Below, in pieces: positions 35,527 through 45,344 of a stretch of DNA of 64,000 nucleotides. The position numbers were made by a program, and so were the translations under genes. Source of the DNA: GCA-2733415 sp964276095 (GTDB lineage: Bacteria > Bacteroidota > Bacteroidia > Flavobacteriales > Flavobacteriaceae); assembly GCA_964276095.1 (NCBI GenBank), contig CAXYDR010000002.1:248001-312000 (forward strand), in the 5' to 3' direction. The first letter of the stretch is position 1, and each line of letters begins with the position of its first letter. Below the pieces are notes generated by a model. The model made no database searches, was not told the DNA's origin, and saw only the letters and a list, made by a program, of their open reading frames with translations.

Positions 35527-37002
35527 ATGGCAAATTATTTTAACACACTACCCTTACGCAAACAATTAGCACAATTAGGTACTTGTAACTTCATGAATCT
35601 ATCAGAATTTGAAGCTGGCGTAAACAAATTAAAAGGGCAAAAAATTGTAATTATTGGATGTGGAGCCCAAGGGTTAAACCAAGGATTAAATATGCGTGAT
35701 TCAGGGTTAAATATTTCATATGCTTTAAGAGAAGGAGCGATAAAAGAGCAACGTCAATCCTACAAAAACGCAACAGAAAACGATTTTAAAGTTGGTACTT
35801 ATGATGAGTTAATCCCTACTGCTGATTTGGTATGCAACCTTACTCCTGACAAACAACATACTACTGTCGTTAAGGCCATAATGCCTTTAATGAAAAACGG
35901 AGCTACACTAGCTTACTCTCATGGTTTTAACATCGTAGAGGAAGGAATGGAAATTAGAAATGATCTTACGGTAGTAATGGTGGCTCCTAAATGTCCCGGA
36001 ACAGAAGTTAGAGAAGAATACAAAAGAGGTTTTGGAGTACCGACATTAATAGCTGTTCATCCTGAAAACGACCCAAAAGGAGATGGTTTGGAAATTGCGA
36101 AAGCTTATGCTGCAGGAACCGGAGGACATAGAGCTGGTGTATTGCATTCATCATTTATTGCAGAAGTTAAATCTGATTTAATGGGTGAACAAACTATTTT
36201 ATGTGGGTTATTACAAACAGGATCTATTTTATCATTTGATAAAATGGTAGAACAAGGTATTGAGCCTAGTTATGCCGCTAAATTAATTCAGTATGGATGG
36301 GAAACCATTACTGAAGCTTTGAAACATGGTGGAATTACCAACATGATGGATCGTTTATCAAACCCAGCTAAAATAAAAGCTTTTGAATTATCGGAGGAGT
36401 TAAAAGGAATTATGCGTCCGTTATTTCAAAAACATATGGATGATATCATGCAAGGGCATTTTTCTGAGGGAATGATGAAAGACTGGGCAAACAATGATCA
36501 TGATTTATTAACATGGAGAGCAGCTACTGGAAGAACTAGTTTTGAAAAAACTTCAGCTATTGACGCAACAATTTCTGATCAAGAATATTTTGACCAAGGA
36601 ACTTTGTTAGTGGCTTTTGTAAAATCTGGTGTAGAGCTAGCTTTTGAAACTATGACTGAAGCCGGAATTGGAGCTGAATCGGCATATTATGAATCCCTAC
36701 ATGAAGCACCATTAATTGCAAACTTAATCGCAAGAAAAAAACTATACGAAATGAATAGTGTAATTTCTGATACTGCCGAATATGGTTGTTATTTATTTGA
36801 TCACGCATGTAAACCTCTATTAAAAGATTTCATGAAGTCTGTTGACACCTCAATTTTAGGAAAACCTTTCAAAGGAGGAAATCAGGTAGATAATCAAAAA
36901 CTTATTACTGTTAATAGAGCCATTAGAAATCATTCTATTGAAACAGTTGGAGCTAAATTAAGAGCTTCAATGACGGCAATGAAGAAAATCAATATGAACT
37001 AA
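35527..37002 (+). CDS. ilvC: Ketol-acid reductoisomerase, class II (long form)
   Basis: 491 residues, the long E. coli-like class rather than the common 330-residue form. NADPH site IVIIGCGAQGLNQGLNMRDSG, the APKCPGTEVREEYKRGFGVP segment, and two KARI C-terminal domains with metal-binding Asp/Glu residues (VKSDLMGEQTILCG). Converts acetolactate or acetohydroxybutyrate to dihydroxy acids. Middle of the ilv operon. High confidence. Confidence 0.96.
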   Translation: MANYFNTLPLRKQLAQLGTCNFMNLSEFEAGVNKLKGQKIVIIGCGAQGLNQGLNMRDSGLNISYALREGAIKEQRQSYKNATENDFKVGTYDELIPTADLVCNLTPDKQHTTVVKAIMPLMKNGATLAYSHGFNIVEEGMEIRNDLTVVMVAPKCPGTEVREEYKRGFGVPTLIAVHPENDPKGDGLEIAKAYAAGTGGHRAGVLHSSFIAEVKSDLMGEQTILCGLLQTGSILSFDKMVEQGIEPSYAAKLIQYGWETITEALKHGGITNMMDRLSNPAKIKAFELSEELKGIMRPLFQKHMDDIMQGHFSEGMMKDWANNDHDLLTWRAATGRTSFEKTSAIDATISDQEYFDQGTLLVAFVKSGVELAFETMTEAGIGAESAYYESLHEAPLIANLIARKKLYEMNSVISDTAEYGCYLFDHACKPLLKDFMKSVDTSILGKPFKGGNQVDNQKLITVNRAIRNHSIETVGAKLRASMTAMKKINMN

Positions 37003-37033
37003 TCGAAAAATTGTCTTTTAAATTTGTGAAATT

Positions 37034-37065
37034 AGAAAGAGGTGTTTAAATAATCACCTCTTTCT
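37034..37065 (+). other. Hairpin between ilvC and ilvA
   Basis: AGAAAGAGGTG / CACCTCTTTCT, an 11-bp perfect stem with a 10-nt loop, 14 bp before the ilvA ATG. There is no T-run, so it is more likely an mRNA stability or processing element than a terminator. Confidence 0.5.
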
Positions 37066-37079
37066 TATAATTAAAAATA

Positions 37080-38345
37080 ATGGAACTTAAAGAAGTAACA
37101 TACATACCAACATTAGATTCAGTTAAGAAAGCAGCTGAAACAATACGTGATGTAGTAACTAAAACACCCTTACAATTAAACGCTACAGCTTCAAAAAAAA
37201 CGGAAGCAAATGTATACTTAAAACGAGAAGATTTACAATTAGTAAGGTCTTATAAAATTCGTGGTGCATACAATAAAATTAGCTCTTTGAATAACGAGCA
37301 ACGCACTAATGGTATTGTTTGTGCGAGTGCAGGAAATCATGCACAAGGTGTAGCTTATTCATGCAATAGGTTAAAAATAAAAGGAACTATTTTTATGCCT
37401 GTACCTACTCCAAATCAGAAAATAGAACAAGTAAATCTTTTTGGTGGAGATTTTGTTACTGTAAAATTAATTGGAGATACTTTTGATGACGCACAAAAAG
37501 CAGCCAAAGAATTTGAACAAAAAAACAACCTAACTTTTGTGCACCCTTTTGATGATGAAAAAGTTATTGAAGGTCAAGGTACTATCGGTTTAGAAATTTT
37601 TAATCAAACTGACAAACCAATTGATTATGTATTTGTACCAGTAGGTGGTGGTGGTTTAGCCTCTGGACTAAGTTCAATATTCAAACAATTATCACCAAAC
37701 ACAAAAATCATAGGAGTAGAGCCAGAAGGAGCTCCATCCATGAGTACTTCTTTAACTAATGGAAAAAACACAACACTTTCTCATATTGAAAAATTTGTAG
37801 ATGGTGCAGCTGTACAACGTGTTGGTGATTTAACCTTTGATATTTGCAAAGAGTTATTAGATGACATGATTACTGTTCCTGAAGGAAAAGTATGCCAGAC
37901 CATATTAGAATTATATACAAAGGACGCTATAGTTGTAGAACCAGCTGGAGCATTAACACTTGCCGCTTTAGATACTTATCATGATAGGATAAAAGGAAAA
38001 AATGTAGTTTGTGTAGTTAGTGGAAGCAATAATGATATTACCAGAACTGCTGAAATTAAAGAACGTGCCTTATTGTATGAAAACTTAAAACATTATTTTA
38101 TTGTTCGGTTTCCACAACGCGCAGGAGCTTTAAAAGAATTCGTTGCTGAGGTACTTGGACCTGATGATGATATTACTCATTTTGAATATTCTAAAAAACA
38201 TTCTAGAGAGAAAGGGCCTGCTATTGTAGGTGTTGTGTTAAAAAAAACTTCAGATCTACAACCTTTAATAACACGAATGAAAGAGAAAAATTTCTATGGT
38301 GATTACTTAAATTTGAAGCCTGATCTATTTCAGTTTTTGGTGTAA
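37080..38345 (+). CDS. ilvA: Threonine dehydratase
   Basis: 421 residues, PLP-dependent. Makes 2-ketobutyrate from threonine, the entry to isoleucine. PLP Lys in REDLQLVRSYKIRGAYNK, SAGNHAQGVAYS, the glycine loop VPVGGGGLASG, and a C-terminal ACT-like regulatory domain (about 335-421: YFIVRFPQRAGALKEF). One ACT-like unit, shorter than the two-unit E. coli enzyme. Last gene of the operon. High confidence. Confidence 0.95.
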   Translation: MELKEVTYIPTLDSVKKAAETIRDVVTKTPLQLNATASKKTEANVYLKREDLQLVRSYKIRGAYNKISSLNNEQRTNGIVCASAGNHAQGVAYSCNRLKIKGTIFMPVPTPNQKIEQVNLFGGDFVTVKLIGDTFDDAQKAAKEFEQKNNLTFVHPFDDEKVIEGQGTIGLEIFNQTDKPIDYVFVPVGGGGLASGLSSIFKQLSPNTKIIGVEPEGAPSMSTSLTNGKNTTLSHIEKFVDGAAVQRVGDLTFDICKELLDDMITVPEGKVCQTILELYTKDAIVVEPAGALTLAALDTYHDRIKGKNVVCVVSGSNNDITRTAEIKERALLYENLKHYFIVRFPQRAGALKEFVAEVLGPDDDITHFEYSKKHSREKGPAIVGVVLKKTSDLQPLITRMKEKNFYGDYLNLKPDLFQFLV

Positions 38346-38387
38346 ATAATTAAAGAAGGCCTCCAATGGAAACCTTCTTTAATTATT
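38345..38387. terminator. Bidirectional terminator between ilvA and slipin
   Basis: AATAATTAAAGAAGG / CCTTCTTTAATTATT, a 15-bp stem with a 13-nt loop, starting at the last base of the ilvA stop codon. Convergent genes on each side. Confidence 0.8.
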
Positions 38388-38408
38388 CTATAACTTGCTA
38401 AAATCGAA

Positions 38409-39185
38409 CTAAGATTTAAAGCCTTTTTTCTTTTTTTTGTCTTTTTTATTACCATAATTCAAAAACTCTTCAGGGAAAGGAAATACTATAGTAGAGTTTT
38501 TTTCAGAAGCTATATCAGCTAAAGTTTGATATAGACGTAATTTTATTGAAGAAGGTGATTGGTCAATTATTTTACCTGCTTCTAACAATTTTCCAGCAGC
38601 TTGTTCTTCTGCTTCAGCTAAAATAATACGAGCCCTTCTTGAACGCTCTGCCTCTGCTTGGTTTGCCATGGAACGTTTCATATTCTCTGGCAACTCAATA
38701 TCTTTAATTTTTACATCTTCAATAATAATTCCCCAGGGTTTCGTTTCAGATTCAACTATACCTCTTATACTTTTACCTATCTCTTCTCTTTTAGACAAAA
38801 TAACATCAAGTTCAACTTTACCACAAACATCTCTTAAGGCAGCTTGTGCGAGTTGTGATATTGCAAAATTATAATCCTCTACTTCTAAAATAGCAAGTTT
38901 AGCATCTTCAATTCTAAAATAAAGAACACCATTAATTTTACAAGGTACATTGTCTTGAGTCATTACTTCTTGAGCGGGAATATTTGCAGTTATTACACGA
39001 ATATCAACAAATTGTACTGAATCGACAATAGGTATAATCCATCTAAACCCAGGCTGTAATACTGAAACATAACCTCCAAATCTAAATTTGACTGCTCGTT
39101 TATATTCATAAACTATCCGTATTCCTGACAAAAGGAATAACAAAAAGACAAAAATAAATACAACCATCGGATTCATTACAATCAA
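38409..39185 (-). CDS. Slipin (stomatin-like SPFH/band 7 protein)
   Basis: 258 residues. One N-terminal membrane helix (MVVFIFVFLLFLLSGIRIVY), then an SPFH/band-7 domain (YKRAVKFRFGGYVSVLQPG, DVRI-like strand, GIIIEDVKIKDIELPENMKR) and the stomatin coiled coil (AEAERSRRARIILAEAEEQ), ending in a Lys-rich tail. Forms membrane-bound oligomers in microdomains. The usual partner protease NfeD is not adjacent, which is notable. Role otherwise unknown. Confidence 0.9.
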   Translation of the reverse strand: MIVMNPMVVFIFVFLLFLLSGIRIVYEYKRAVKFRFGGYVSVLQPGFRWIIPIVDSVQFVDIRVITANIPAQEVMTQDNVPCKINGVLYFRIEDAKLAILEVEDYNFAISQLAQAALRDVCGKVELDVILSKREEIGKSIRGIVESETKPWGIIIEDVKIKDIELPENMKRSMANQAEAERSRRARIILAEAEEQAAGKLLEAGKIIDQSPSSIKLRLYQTLADIASEKNSTIVFPFPEEFLNYGNKKDKKKKKGFKS

Positions 39186-39677
39186 TTAACAAATTAACAC
39201 TTATTTAAAGTTACGTCTTTTATTGCTGATTACCAATGTTTTACACATATGTTTCATCACCCTAGTGTTTTTAAAAAACCTCATTATTTTAACCATGCTA
39301 AAGTTTTGTGTTCTATAACAAATTCATCAATATTAACTGTCATGTACTTACTTTCAATATTTAAACCTGGTGTAGAAACACTTAATATAGTAGACTTTTA
39401 AATTGCTTCTCTAACAACCGAGACAACCGCTATGTGTTTTTGAAAGATTACAGTTAAACTACAGTCCTTTACGTTTATCATCACATTTTAAATTTCAGAA
39501 ACTTTCTTAGAATTCATCTTTTAAAATTTTATATGATTATTTCATTTATATAAAACTAAAGTATACTTTAGTAATAGCTCTAAGCTGTGTTACTTGCATT
39601 AAAAAATACACTGTTTAAAACACAAATAAAAAACATAATTATTTCAAAAACAAAAGATTAACCCTTTTAATTTTACA
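39186..39677. other. 492-bp intergenic region without a supported gene
   Basis: No full gene seen. On the minus strand, 39284-39397 is open for 38 codons with a protein-like sequence containing PGLNIESKYMTVNIDEFV and ending TLAWLK, but with an in-frame stop before it and no early start. It may be the tail of a decayed gene. No terminator or clear promoter was identified. Confidence 0.4.
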
Positions 39678-41215
39678 ATGTTAAACACTCAAAAAGAGCC
39701 CTTATTTATTTTAATTAAGTCACTTTCAAAATCAGAAAAGAGGCAATTCAAATTGTTTGTTGGACGGCTAGAAGGGAATACTGACTCAAAATTCTTATCG
39801 CTATTTAATTATATAGATAAACACGATTGTTATAATGAAAAAAACATCCTCAAGAAAGGTATAGTATCAAAGTTACAGTTGTCCAACTTAAAAGCAAATT
39901 TGTACAAACAAATACTTAAGAGCTTACGTCTTGGGTTTTCAAATCAAAACATTAGAGTTGCATTAAGAGAACAACTAGACTATGCCACAATATTATATGA
40001 CAAAGGCTTATCCAAACAAAGCTTAAAAATATTAGATAAGGCAAAAGGGATTGCCCTAAAAAATGGAGAAAAAAACATTGCATATGAAATTGTTGAACTA
40101 GAAAAAGTAATTGAAAGTCAGTATATCACTAGAAGTATAGAAAATAGAGCTGATGAATTGGCTATACAGGCAAAAGAATTAAGTACACAAAACGTAATTG
40201 CTAGTAAACTCTCAAATTTATCCCTTCAGTTATATAATTTATTACTAAAAGAAGGATATGTAAAAAACAAAAAAGATTATGATAACGTATATACCTATTT
40301 CCATGAAAGACTTCCTAAATACAACAGTAATGAATTAGGTTTTCGTGAAAAATTATGGCTTTACAAAGCATACTTGTGGTATAGTTTCTTAATTCAAGAC
40401 TTTTTATCTTGTTATAAATATGCTAGAAAATGGGTAGATTTATTTGAATCAAACCCAAACATGATAAGAGTGAACCCTGTTTTTTATTTAAAAGGTGTTC
40501 ATTATTTATTAGAGTCCCTATTTTATATCAAACAAAATTTAATGAGACCCTAAATAAATTAGAGAAAAACTTAAATACCGAACTAATTTTACAGAATGAT
40601 AATACAAAAGTATTAAGCTTTATTTACCTATATACAAACAAATTAAACATTCATTTTTTAAGCGGTAGTTTTAAAGAGGGACTTCCATTAGTTACTGAAA
40701 TTGAACAACAAATAAGTTTTCATAAAAACAGAATTGACCAACATCATATTATGTTATTTTATTACAAAATTGCATGTATGTATTTTGGAGTAGGTGATTA
40801 TAATTCTTGCATTAAATATTTAAACAAAATAATTGGCACCAAAAATTTCACCATTAGGGAAGACCTCATGTGTTTTGCTAGAATATTAAATTTAGTAGCA
40901 CATTTTGACGCTGGTTTGGATGAGAATTTAGAAGCCAAACTAAAGGACACTTATAGGTTTTTGTTAAAAATGGATGACCTACATGCCATTCAAAAAGAAA
41001 TGCTAAAATTTTTACGAGAAGTTGTTGATCTTTACCCGTATCAAATCAAAGGAGCTTTTAAAAAACTACATGCTTCCTTACTGAAATATGAAGATCATCC
41101 GTATGAAAAAAGAGCGTTTTTATACCTCGATGTTTTGTCATGGTTAGAGAGTAAAATTAGCGGCAAACCATTTGATATAATCATTCAAGAAAAATCTAAA
41201 AAAATGTTGAGATAA
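39678..41215 (+). pseudogene. Flavobacterial helical-repeat protein broken by one frameshift
   Basis: The first frame (39678-40553, 291 codons) and a second frame, open from about 40532 to 41215, join into one helical, TPR-like protein of about 512 residues beginning MLNTQKEPLFILIKSLSKSE. Adding one A to CAAAATTT at 40533-40540 gives FYIKQKFNETLNKLEKN in one frame, so a single base is missing. The protein is cytosolic, rich in Lys, Leu and Tyr, with no catalytic motif; I do not recognise its function. Either recent inactivation or sequencing error. Confidence 0.72.
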
Positions 41216-41242
41216 AACTTCTAGTTATTTATTAAAAAGCAT

Positions 41243-41404
41243 CTAGAATTTATAAGAAAAAACTATGGCCAAAATCTTATAATATTTGTTTTTTTTAGCG
41301 GGGTTTATCCCGCAATACCTTAATTGCAACATTTGTTTTAATGCTTTATTTAAATGAATTATATAAATGATTATAAAAATCGTTAAAATTGAAAGTAAAA
41401 TCAT
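41243..41404 (-). CDS. Possible small membrane protein
   Basis: A 53-codon frame starting MILLSILTIFIIIYIIHLNK, one strongly hydrophobic segment followed by a basic tail. It lies in the gap between two convergent genes, directly after a 12-bp hairpin. GCGGG/CCCGC (in the frame at about 41297-41312) could form another hairpin. Longer in-frame starts exist (to 41467) but run through the hairpin. There is no supporting homology; it may be chance in AT-rich DNA. Confidence 0.25.
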   Translation of the reverse strand: MILLSILTIFIIIYIIHLNKALKQMLQLRYCGINPAKKNKYYKILAIVFSYKF

Positions 41405-41419
41405 GTTAATGTGTTTTTT

Positions 41420-41452
41420 AAAGGCCTGATTACCCGACGAAATCAGGCCTTT
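41420..41452. terminator. Perfect 12-bp hairpin between convergent genes
   Basis: AAAGGCCTGATT / AATCAGGCCTTT with a 9-nt loop. Only short T-runs follow on either strand, so termination is probable but not certain. It is the only GC-rich hairpin in the 41216-41629 gap. Confidence 0.6.
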
Positions 41453-41629
41453 TGAGGAAAAAATCATACAAAAGGATAAACAATAAAAAGAATTGTGTGT
41501 TTTTTTGTAAACCTCATTAACTTAAGATTATAACCCGAATATAATCGAAAATTAAAAAACTGGCTTATTATAATTAAGGGGAATCGACAGTTATTTTATT
41601 AGAGATAATTAGTTACTGTATTAAAAGTT

Positions 41630-42790
41630 TTAGTTTAAATTTTCCCAAACTGTACCGTTATATACTTGTACTTTTTTTAACGCACTATTATAATAGATAT
41701 CACCTTCTGCTGGAGCACCAGGCGCTGTAGCTAAAGGTGTTAAACTTAAGAAAGCATCTATTTTCACACTCCCTCCAACATTAAGCGTGTGTGTTAAGGA
41801 GTTAATATCATAATTAATTCCTATTCTATCTTCTAAAAAATCCCCCCCTATTAAAGGAGTATCTGAAATTCTTGTCTCGACATATAACTTATTAGAACCT
41901 AATTCATTATAACCAGCTCTGGAACCAATTGCAACATTACTATTCCCAGTAACATTATTATTCAAAGCTGCATGTCCAATTGCAACATTAGTGTTCCCCG
42001 TTTGATTTTTATATAATGAATGATATCCCAGAGAGGTATTATTACCTCCATCTAAATTAGCTGTTTGACTAAGATGTCCAATTGCAGTATTTCCATCACC
42101 TCCAACTAAATCTTGAAGGGATTCATATCCAAAAGCAGTATTCCAGTCAGCACCATCAAGGCTATTTTCCATTGCTTTATATCCAACTGCAACATTATAA
42201 TCACTTCCGTTTGTTTTAGTCATTGCACTATGGCCAATAGCTACATTAAACCTTCCACTTCCACTATTTAAACTGTTATAACCAACTCCTACATTGTTTA
42301 TACCTGAACTATTTGTTCCTGATTTCTCTCCAACAAGTACAGATCGTTTAGGATTAATTAACTCCAACTGACCTATAATTGTTAATCTAGCTCTAATTTC
42401 ATTGTTAGTCCTAAAATCTAAAGCTTGGTTATCTATAGTACCTATAAAATTCACTCCATTAGTGGTACCGGAGTTTCCATTTAAACCCCAAGAGTTAGCT
42501 AAAATCCCTCCTTCTAAACGAACCCATAAAGCACCATCATTATAATAAAATCCAGGAGTAACATCTCCAGTAGTTACAGTATTGTAAACCGCCATTCCGG
42601 CAACATCTGTGCTCAACGGAGCTGGACTAGTTGTATTTGTTAAAGCAACTCTAGGTAATAACAACCCACCACTTGCTCCATTAATATCCAAAGCTGCATC
42701 AGCATTTGGTGTAGTTGTTCCAATTCCTACTTGCGCATAAATAAAAGTGCTTAATAATAAGAAGAATGTTCCAGTTAAATATTTTTTCAT
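41630..42790 (-). CDS. Secreted beta-roll protein (YadA-head-like repeats)
   Basis: 386 residues. Signal peptide about 1-19 (ends IYAQ), then the flavobacterial opening VGIGTTTPNADAALDI with GGLLLPRVALTNT. The middle (about 160-300) consists of repeats of the form N-x-A-x-G-H/Y-x-x-L (NVAVGYKAM, NTAIGHLSQ, NVAIGHAAL), as in the left-handed parallel beta-roll of trimeric autotransporter heads. The C-terminus is a short EGDIYYNSALKKVQVYNGTVWENL module, seen in tail-fibre-like proteins. No T9SS domain. Probably surface or matrix protein. Divergent from the TPR-LuxR regulator. Confidence 0.8.
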   Translation of the reverse strand: MKKYLTGTFFLLLSTFIYAQVGIGTTTPNADAALDINGASGGLLLPRVALTNTTSPAPLSTDVAGMAVYNTVTTGDVTPGFYYNDGALWVRLEGGILANSWGLNGNSGTTNGVNFIGTIDNQALDFRTNNEIRARLTIIGQLELINPKRSVLVGEKSGTNSSGINNVGVGYNSLNSGSGRFNVAIGHSAMTKTNGSDYNVAVGYKAMENSLDGADWNTAFGYESLQDLVGGDGNTAIGHLSQTANLDGGNNTSLGYHSLYKNQTGNTNVAIGHAALNNNVTGNSNVAIGSRAGYNELGSNKLYVETRISDTPLIGGDFLEDRIGINYDINSLTHTLNVGGSVKIDAFLSLTPLATAPGAPAEGDIYYNSALKKVQVYNGTVWENLN

Positions 42791-42918
42791 AATAATTAAA
42801 TCATTTGGGTTCGAGGCAAAATTAGGTTGGAATACACCTGAAACGCTTTTATTTATGTCATAATAATGTCATTAAAACTTATTCAGATGTCATATATTTG
42901 TCACAAAAAAAATCTCAA

Positions 42919-44712
42919 ATGTCTTATTTAAAAACATTTACCATCTTATTATTCGCGACTATTAATATTTATTCTCAAAAAATAAGTAACGACACGGTTT
43001 TTGAGAACAACTTAATTGTTGAGTATGAAATGTTGAAAAAAGATGTTTTTAATTTTCAAAATTATTTTAAAGTTGGAACTGATTTTTATTTAAAAAAGGA
43101 CTTTATAAATGCGGAGAAAATATTTAAAGAAATATTAGAAAAAGGTGATAAAACAAAATATGAATATGTACTAGCAGAAAAAAAACTTGGGGACATATAT
43201 AAAACTTCAAATAATTATAATAAAGCAATAATTCATTATAATAATATAAGAAGTAAAATAAAAAATAAGGATCAATCTAAGTTGCTAAATAGCATGGGAC
43301 ATTCATATGCTATGGTCTATAATTATGATAAAGCTTTAGAGGTTTTAAGTTTAGCATATGAAATAAATGAAAAATCTAAAAATCTTTATGATCAAGCTGG
43401 AACACTTGGTATAATTGCTTGGATTTATACTTTTGACGAAAATAAACATGAAGAAAGCATAAAGTATTATAACCAAACTTTGAATCTTTTTATAAAAATA
43501 AATGAACCAAAGGGCATTCTTACAAGCTATGCAAATTTAGGCGATTTATATTTGCTTACTGGCAACTATAATAAAGCTTTGGATGTTCTTTCAAAAGCTT
43601 TAATTGTAGCTATTGAACTAAATGATGAACATGCACAAGGTATTATATTACTCAGTTTTGGGGAAGCTTATTATGAATTAGGAAAATACGATGAGGGGTT
43701 AAACAAAATAGATTTAGCCTTTAATTTGTTTAATAAAAACAACTCTTCGCGTGAAAAAGCTTTAGCTAATCATCTATATGGCGTCTTCTATTTAAAAAAA
43801 AGAAACTATATAAAAGCAAAATCTTATTTAAAAAAATCTCTAAATAGTTGTTTGGTAATAAACGATTTAGAGTTTATAAAAAAAAACTATTATTTCTTAC
43901 ATGAATTAAGTCTAAAGACTGGTGATATAAAAAAAGCTTTAGATAATTATAAAAATTATACAGAAATAAAAGATAGCATAAACAATATTAACCAAAGTGA
44001 AAAAAATCATCAGTATAAATTAAACATAGAATTCAATGAATTGGAAAAAGAGTTAACAAATTCTAAGTCAGAATTAAAAATTGTAAGCCAAAACAATGAA
44101 CTATCTAAGTTTAGAATAATATTCCTATCGTTTAGTATCCTTTTGATTCTTATCATATTTTTATTTTTATTTATAAATATTAAGAATAGAAACAAAAGGT
44201 TAAAAATCACTAACGAGAAATTAAATTATGAGCAAAAAGTAAATGAATTAATAAAAAAAGAAAATGACCTTAAATTAGAATTTAAATCAAGGGAAACTCG
44301 TGATTTTGCATTAAATATTTCAGATAAATTAAAGCTATTAAAAACTTTAAAAACGGAGTTACAGAAGGTTTCAAAAAAAATTGATGAACCAGATGTAAAA
44401 AAAGATTTAAATAATTTACTCCTAGGTTTAAGTCAAAATATTGAAGCCAATAAAGAGAAAATTGTTCTTAATGAGAAAACAAAAGATTATAAAAAATATT
44501 TTGTTTATAATCTTAAAAAAATCAATCCAAGATTGAATAAAAAAGAAATTCAAGTCGCTGTTTATTTGGTCATGGGTTTATCATCAAAAGAGGTAGCTGT
44601 TCAGTTGGGATTAGCTAGTAGAACCGTTGATAATTACAGAGCATCTATTAGGTCAAAATTGGGGGTCGGAAACAAACAAAATCTATCCGATTTCTTAAAC
44701 TCTTTAAACTGA
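42919..44712 (+). CDS. TPR-repeat, membrane-anchored LuxR-type regulator
   Basis: About 597 residues. Signal peptide, then six or seven TPR repeats (about residues 45-345), one membrane helix (FRIIFLSFSILLILIIFLFLF), a coiled coil, and a C-terminal LuxR/GerE helix-turn-helix: LNKKEIQVAVYLVMGLSSKEVA ... LASRTVDNYRASIRSKL. This periplasmic-TPR/TM/cytoplasmic-HTH layout is common in Bacteroidota and lets an envelope signal act directly on transcription. TTG at 42898 is possible, but ATG 42919 yields a good signal peptide. It is transcribed away from the beta-roll gene, a likely target. Confidence 0.85.
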   Translation: MSYLKTFTILLFATINIYSQKISNDTVFENNLIVEYEMLKKDVFNFQNYFKVGTDFYLKKDFINAEKIFKEILEKGDKTKYEYVLAEKKLGDIYKTSNNYNKAIIHYNNIRSKIKNKDQSKLLNSMGHSYAMVYNYDKALEVLSLAYEINEKSKNLYDQAGTLGIIAWIYTFDENKHEESIKYYNQTLNLFIKINEPKGILTSYANLGDLYLLTGNYNKALDVLSKALIVAIELNDEHAQGIILLSFGEAYYELGKYDEGLNKIDLAFNLFNKNNSSREKALANHLYGVFYLKKRNYIKAKSYLKKSLNSCLVINDLEFIKKNYYFLHELSLKTGDIKKALDNYKNYTEIKDSINNINQSEKNHQYKLNIEFNELEKELTNSKSELKIVSQNNELSKFRIIFLSFSILLILIIFLFLFINIKNRNKRLKITNEKLNYEQKVNELIKKENDLKLEFKSRETRDFALNISDKLKLLKTLKTELQKVSKKIDEPDVKKDLNNLLLGLSQNIEANKEKIVLNEKTKDYKKYFVYNLKKINPRLNKKEIQVAVYLVMGLSSKEVAVQLGLASRTVDNYRASIRSKLGVGNKQNLSDFLNSLN

Positions 44713-44863
44713 TAACTTTTATTATTTCAGGCTTTTATTTAAACAAATAAGCAGATTCAAAAAAGCATAATTTTACTACTTTATTTACGCATTTTTTTGA
44801 GAGTGCAAACTGTCATTTTTAGGAATAACTTAAGAGTTTAAAAGCAATTTAATTAAAATATGT

Positions 44864-44895
44864 TTGGATAGTAACTTTTTTGGTTGTTATCTTTG
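44864..44895 (+). promoter_or_regulatory. Promoter of the metX-thrA-metZ operon
   Basis: TTG (44864-44866), 21-nt spacer, TATCTTTG (44888-44895), 33 bp before the SAM-I aptamer. Confidence 0.7.
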
Positions 44896-44928
44896 CCCCA
44901 TAATAAAACCGTTCATTTTTTATTAGAT

Positions 44929-45035
44929 GTTATCAAGAAAGGCAGAGGGAATAGACCCGTTGAAGCCTTAGCAACCCTTTACATTGCGTAAAGAAGGTGC
45001 TACATTCTACCAAGTTTTAACTTAGGGTAGATAAC
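44929..45035 (+). ncRNA. SAM-I (S-box) riboswitch upstream of metX
   Basis: P1 GTTATC (44929-44934) pairs with GATAAC (45030-45035). Inside are the S-box landmarks: TCAAGAAAGGCAGAGGGA, GACCCGTTGAAGCC, GCAACCC and AAGGTGCTACATTCTACC. Almost identical to the element at 60549-60660. An intrinsic terminator follows at 45099, so transcriptional control by SAM is likely. Confidence 0.93.
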
Positions 45036-45098
45036 GCAAAAAGTTTCTTTTAAATTCTTAAAAGAACAATTCTCACTCATTTTCTTGTTTAACCATAT

Positions 45099-45120
45099 AT
45101 CCACTTTTCGTGGATTTTTT
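45099..45120 (+). terminator. Expression-platform terminator of the metX riboswitch
   Basis: ATCCAC / GTGGAT hairpin with a 5-nt loop and six T. A second, AT-only stem TTCTTTTAA / TTAAAAGAA lies at 45045-45066, between aptamer and terminator. The rest of the leader up to the metX ATG (225 bp) shows nothing clear. Confidence 0.7.
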
Positions 45121-45344
45121 AGTTTGTATTTATTACAAATCTAAAGCGGTCCTACATCTGCATATTTCTGAATAGTTTTCAATTTTTTATAAAATGAAAA
45201 GTATCGTACGCACACAAAAATTATATCTATTACAAAGTAACAATTGTATGTATTTCTTTATGAATTGATATTACCTAAATAAATAATCCCTTGGTAATAT
45301 CAACAAATTGAAGGGCGTTTAATTACAATACAAAATAGATACAG

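Noticed and set aside
41367..41429. Plus-strand frame of 20 codons (starts MIIKIVKIESKIML) running into the hairpin at 41420, like a leader peptide
   Set aside because: No plus-strand gene follows for more than 1.4 kb and the next gene is antisense, so there is nothing to attenuate.
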